NCBI GenBank assembly: GCA_900552705.1
Contig: USAX01000002.1
Location: forward strand, 1-54,192
Direction: 5' to 3'
From: an uncultured Collinsella sp.
GTDB lineage: Bacteria; Actinomycetota; Coriobacteriia; Coriobacteriales; Coriobacteriaceae
DNA length: 54,192 nt
This document shows, in pieces, positions 52,723-54,192 of the stretch (its first letter is position 1; every line of letters starts with the position of its first letter). The translations under genes were made by a program, and so were the position numbers. The notes below the pieces were generated by a model. That model saw nothing but the letters and a program-made list of their open reading frames with translations. It was not told the origin of the DNA and searched no databases.

Positions 52723-52824
52723 AGGTAATGTCTCCCTTCATGGTTTACTTTAGGTAAGTGTACCGCAGCGAGCGATGGCGCTCGGCCTCGATGCGCTTTT
52801 ATGCCAGTTTGCTTGCGCGATGCG

Positions 52825-52830
52825 TATAAT
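52825..52830 (+). promoter_or_regulatory. -10 box upstream of the TPR-like gene
   Basis: A consensus TATAAT 55 bases before the ATG at 52886. The -35 position is not well conserved. Confidence 0.5.
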
Positions 52831-52885
52831 ACATCTAGTACGTGTTGTCATACCGCTTGTTTTACGAGCGACTAAGGACCCTAAT

Positions 52886-53509
52886 ATGCCCGATTCCCGC
52901 ACACTCTGGACCGCCGTCGTTATCATCTGTATCGCCGTGTCGGTGTTTTTTAGCATCAAAAAACGCACCACGTTTAAGCGCCTGCAGCAGTTGATGGCCG
53001 CCAAACAGTGGGACGAGTTCAATCGTTTGCTCGACGGCAAGCTCACCAGCATGCTGTACCCGCGCTACAACCGCGACTACCTGCGCCTGAACTCCTATCT
53101 GATGCGCGAGGACCACGAGCGCGCCAACGAGATGTTCGACCTGCTGCTGGGGCTCAACCTGCCCAAGATGCAGCGCGTCGACCTGGTGATCAAGGCCTTT
53201 AACTACTACGTTGGCCAGGAGGATCGCAAAAAGTCCAAGGAGCTGCTGCACGAGATCAAGGGCTTTGAGGGTGGTCAGGCCGAGGCGGTCGCGCACGAGT
53301 GCCAGCTGATGTACGACACGATGATCCTCAAGCGCCACAACGACATCCCCGAGCTGGAGCGCATGCTCAAGGATGCCGGTGACGACCCGGTCAAGCGCTG
53401 CCGCCTGGAGTACCTGTTGGCCCTGCAGTACCAGAACAAGGGCGACGAGGCCAAGTTCCAGGAGTTCCTGGAGAAGTCGGGCCAACACTCGATGGCCGTC
53501 AACGCGTAA
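52886..53509 (+). CDS. Membrane-anchored TPR-like protein
   Basis: A 207-residue protein. A single N-terminal membrane anchor (LWTAVVIICIAVSVFFSI, about 7-24) is followed by helical repeats of TPR type: KRLQQLMAAKQWDEFNRLLD, DYLRLNSYLMREDHERANEM, RVDLVIKAFNYYVGQEDRKK and LEYLLALQYQNKGDEAKFQE. The cytoplasmic helices probably bind a partner protein. ATG 52886 follows AAGGA at seven bases; the longer upstream frame has no ribosome binding site. It directly precedes tRNA-Leu. Confidence 0.75.
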   Translation: MPDSRTLWTAVVIICIAVSVFFSIKKRTTFKRLQQLMAAKQWDEFNRLLDGKLTSMLYPRYNRDYLRLNSYLMREDHERANEMFDLLLGLNLPKMQRVDLVIKAFNYYVGQEDRKKSKELLHEIKGFEGGQAEAVAHECQLMYDTMILKRHNDIPELERMLKDAGDDPVKRCRLEYLLALQYQNKGDEAKFQEFLEKSGQHSMAVNA

Positions 53510-53540
53510 CGGACGGCTTGTGCTAGACTTCTAGTCTCAC

Positions 53541-53625
53541 GGGGGCGTGGCGGAATTGGCATACGCAGGAGACTTAAAATCTCTCGCCGCAAGGATTGTG
53601 GGTTCGAGTCCCACCGCCCCTACCA
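53541..53625 (+). tRNA. tRNA-Leu (anticodon UAA)
   Basis: An 85-nt class II tRNA with encoded CCA. The acceptor stem is GGGGGCG with CGCCCCT (first pair G-U). The D loop holds the AATTGG residues, the anticodon loop is CTTAAAA with TAA at 34-36, a long variable arm follows (CGCCGCAAGGATT), and the T arm is GTGGGTTCGAGTCCCAC. The anticodon reads UUA and UUG. Confidence 0.95.
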
Positions 53626-53860
53626 TTTGGCTTTTACGGGCCCGTGTCCCCTGGGGATGCGGGCTTGTTTCTTTTGGACGCCGGTGGGGCTCGAACCCGC
53701 GAGGGGGCGAGCGTCAAGCGGACGCGCAGCGTCCGCAGCGAGCCGGCGAGGACGCCGACAGGCGGCCGAAGCCGGTGCGTATTTGCGCAGCAAATACGCA
53801 GACGTCCCACCGCCCCTACCATTTGGCTTTTACGGGCCCGTGTCCCCTGGGGATGCGGGC
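53608..53860 (+). repeat. Direct repeat of tRNA-Leu 3' end plus terminator
   Basis: A perfect 57-bp repeat: copy 1 at 53608-53664 covers the T-arm end, acceptor 3' strand, CCA and most of the terminator stem; copy 2 is at 53804-53860. Similarity continues with small changes to about 53883. Each copy contains a GGGCCCG/CGGGC terminator hairpin. Between the copies lie two hairpins with GCA loops (53718-53736 and 53776-53800). The layout matches an attachment-site duplication left by an integrative element, or a tandem duplication. Confidence 0.8.
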
Positions 53861-53890
53861 CCGTTTCTTGTGGATGCCGGTGGACTTTAG

Positions 53891-53959
53891 AAGTTGCGGT
53901 GGAATAGTTCCTGTTTTGACTGGTTACCAGCCCATTTAAGAACTATTTCACCGCAACTT
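53891..53959. repeat. 69-bp palindrome
   Basis: AAGTTGCGGTGGAATAGTTC (53891-53910) and its near-exact complement (53940-53959, one G-T mismatch) flank a centre with CTGGT/ACCAG. It lies after the duplicated tRNA end and before the ATPase promoter. Non-coding. Confidence 0.75.
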
Positions 53960-53972
53960 AGATTGGCATTCC

Positions 53973-54062
53973 CACATTTTTCGATGGAAGAACGTGGTTG
54001 TCTCGCACATTTTTCGATGGAAAAACGTGGTTGTCTCGCACATTTTCCAAGGGAAACGCGCA
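53973..54062. repeat. Tandem 33-bp repeats upstream of the ATPase gene
   Basis: Two copies with one difference (53973-54005 and 54006-54038), beginning CACATTTTTCGATGGAA and ending GTGGTTGTCTCG, and a partial third (54039-54062). Each contains the imperfect dyad TTTTTCGATGGAAAA. They stand just before a TATACT box (54071-54076) and look like tandem operator sites. Confidence 0.75.
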
Positions 54063-54099
54063 TACGGCCTTATACTAGCCGAGAGGGTTGGGAGGCAAT

Positions 54100-54192
54100 A
54101 TGCAACGACAGCTTATGAGTGAACTTATCGCTTGGAAATCAAGGGCGAATCGCAAACCTCTCTTGCTTAAGGGAGCCCGCCAGACAGGAAAG
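54100..54192 (+). CDS. AAA_14-type ATPase, N-terminus only
   Basis: The window ends 31 codons into this gene. The start ATG follows GGGAGG. The visible protein reads MQRQLMSELIAWKSRANRKP then LLLKGARQTGK, in which GARQTGK is the start of the Walker A loop. This beginning is typical of AAA_14/DUF4143 ATPases, a large family in gut Actinobacteria and Firmicutes of unclear function. The gene continues beyond the window. Confidence 0.8.
   Translation, partial: MQRQLMSELIAWKSRANRKPLLLKGARQTGK

Noticed and set aside
53973..54062. Short CRISPR-like array
   Set aside because: The 33-bp units are directly adjacent with no spacers and no cas genes are near, so these are tandem operator-like repeats.

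Overview
The window looks like a piece of a Coriobacteriia chromosome, most likely Collinsella or a close relative. The signs are high overall G+C with frequent strong Shine-Dalgarno sequences, some promoters placed for leaderless transcripts, OmpR-type two-component pairs, an LPXTG-like surface protein, a DUF2207 protein and a DUF4342 protein. The genus is inferred from gene content and style, because no rRNA or other marker is present. Coordinates rest on start codons chosen by ribosome binding sites and on hand-read motifs; no database search was possible.

Layout. 1-16 kb is mostly ordinary chromosome: a two-component pair (192-1916), an uncharacterised protein, purH (3077-4684), a GNAT acetyltransferase, a DUF2207 membrane protein, gluQRS, three consecutive metallophosphoesterases (9534-11659), a small secreted cysteine protein and a 1114-residue coiled-coil CAP-domain surface protein with an MPATG sorting signal. 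The spaces between these genes hold palindromes, short repeat families and a MITE-like element.

16-49 kb is a long accessory and defence region. (a) 16068-24842 is a five-gene minus-strand set: two small membrane proteins, a ClpX-like AAA+ ATPase, a 1316-residue DinG/XPD-like helicase with a nuclease-like C-terminus, and a 631-residue protein whose C-terminus resembles the RNase H fold of the pPIWI-RE (prokaryotic PIWI) family. This is the best candidate for a little-described system. (b) 25112-31153 holds an orphan, apparently degenerate HsdM/HsdS-like fusion, three uncharacterised genes and a DUF6076-like protein. (c) 31315-36677 is a compact McrBC-type restriction operon joined to two adenine methyltransferases, with an XRE regulator upstream behind a perfect 13-bp inverted repeat. 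(d) 38162-42020 is a decaying duplicated block with HNH nuclease remnants, regulators and a half-deleted paralogue. (e) 42095-45247 has an accessory ClpP, a TraG/VirD4-like ATPase without a membrane anchor, and a gene split by an in-frame amber codon. (f) 45538-48573 has a second HsdM/HsdS-like fusion and an AbiE-type toxin-antitoxin pair.

49-54 kb returns to ordinary genes: a DUF4342 protein, a second two-component pair, a VOC protein, a PTS IIB subunit, a TPR-like protein and tRNA-Leu(UAA). The 3' end of the tRNA and its terminator are duplicated 196 bp downstream, the kind of site where integrative elements insert. Beyond it a repeat-rich promoter precedes an AAA_14-type ATPase cut off by the window end.
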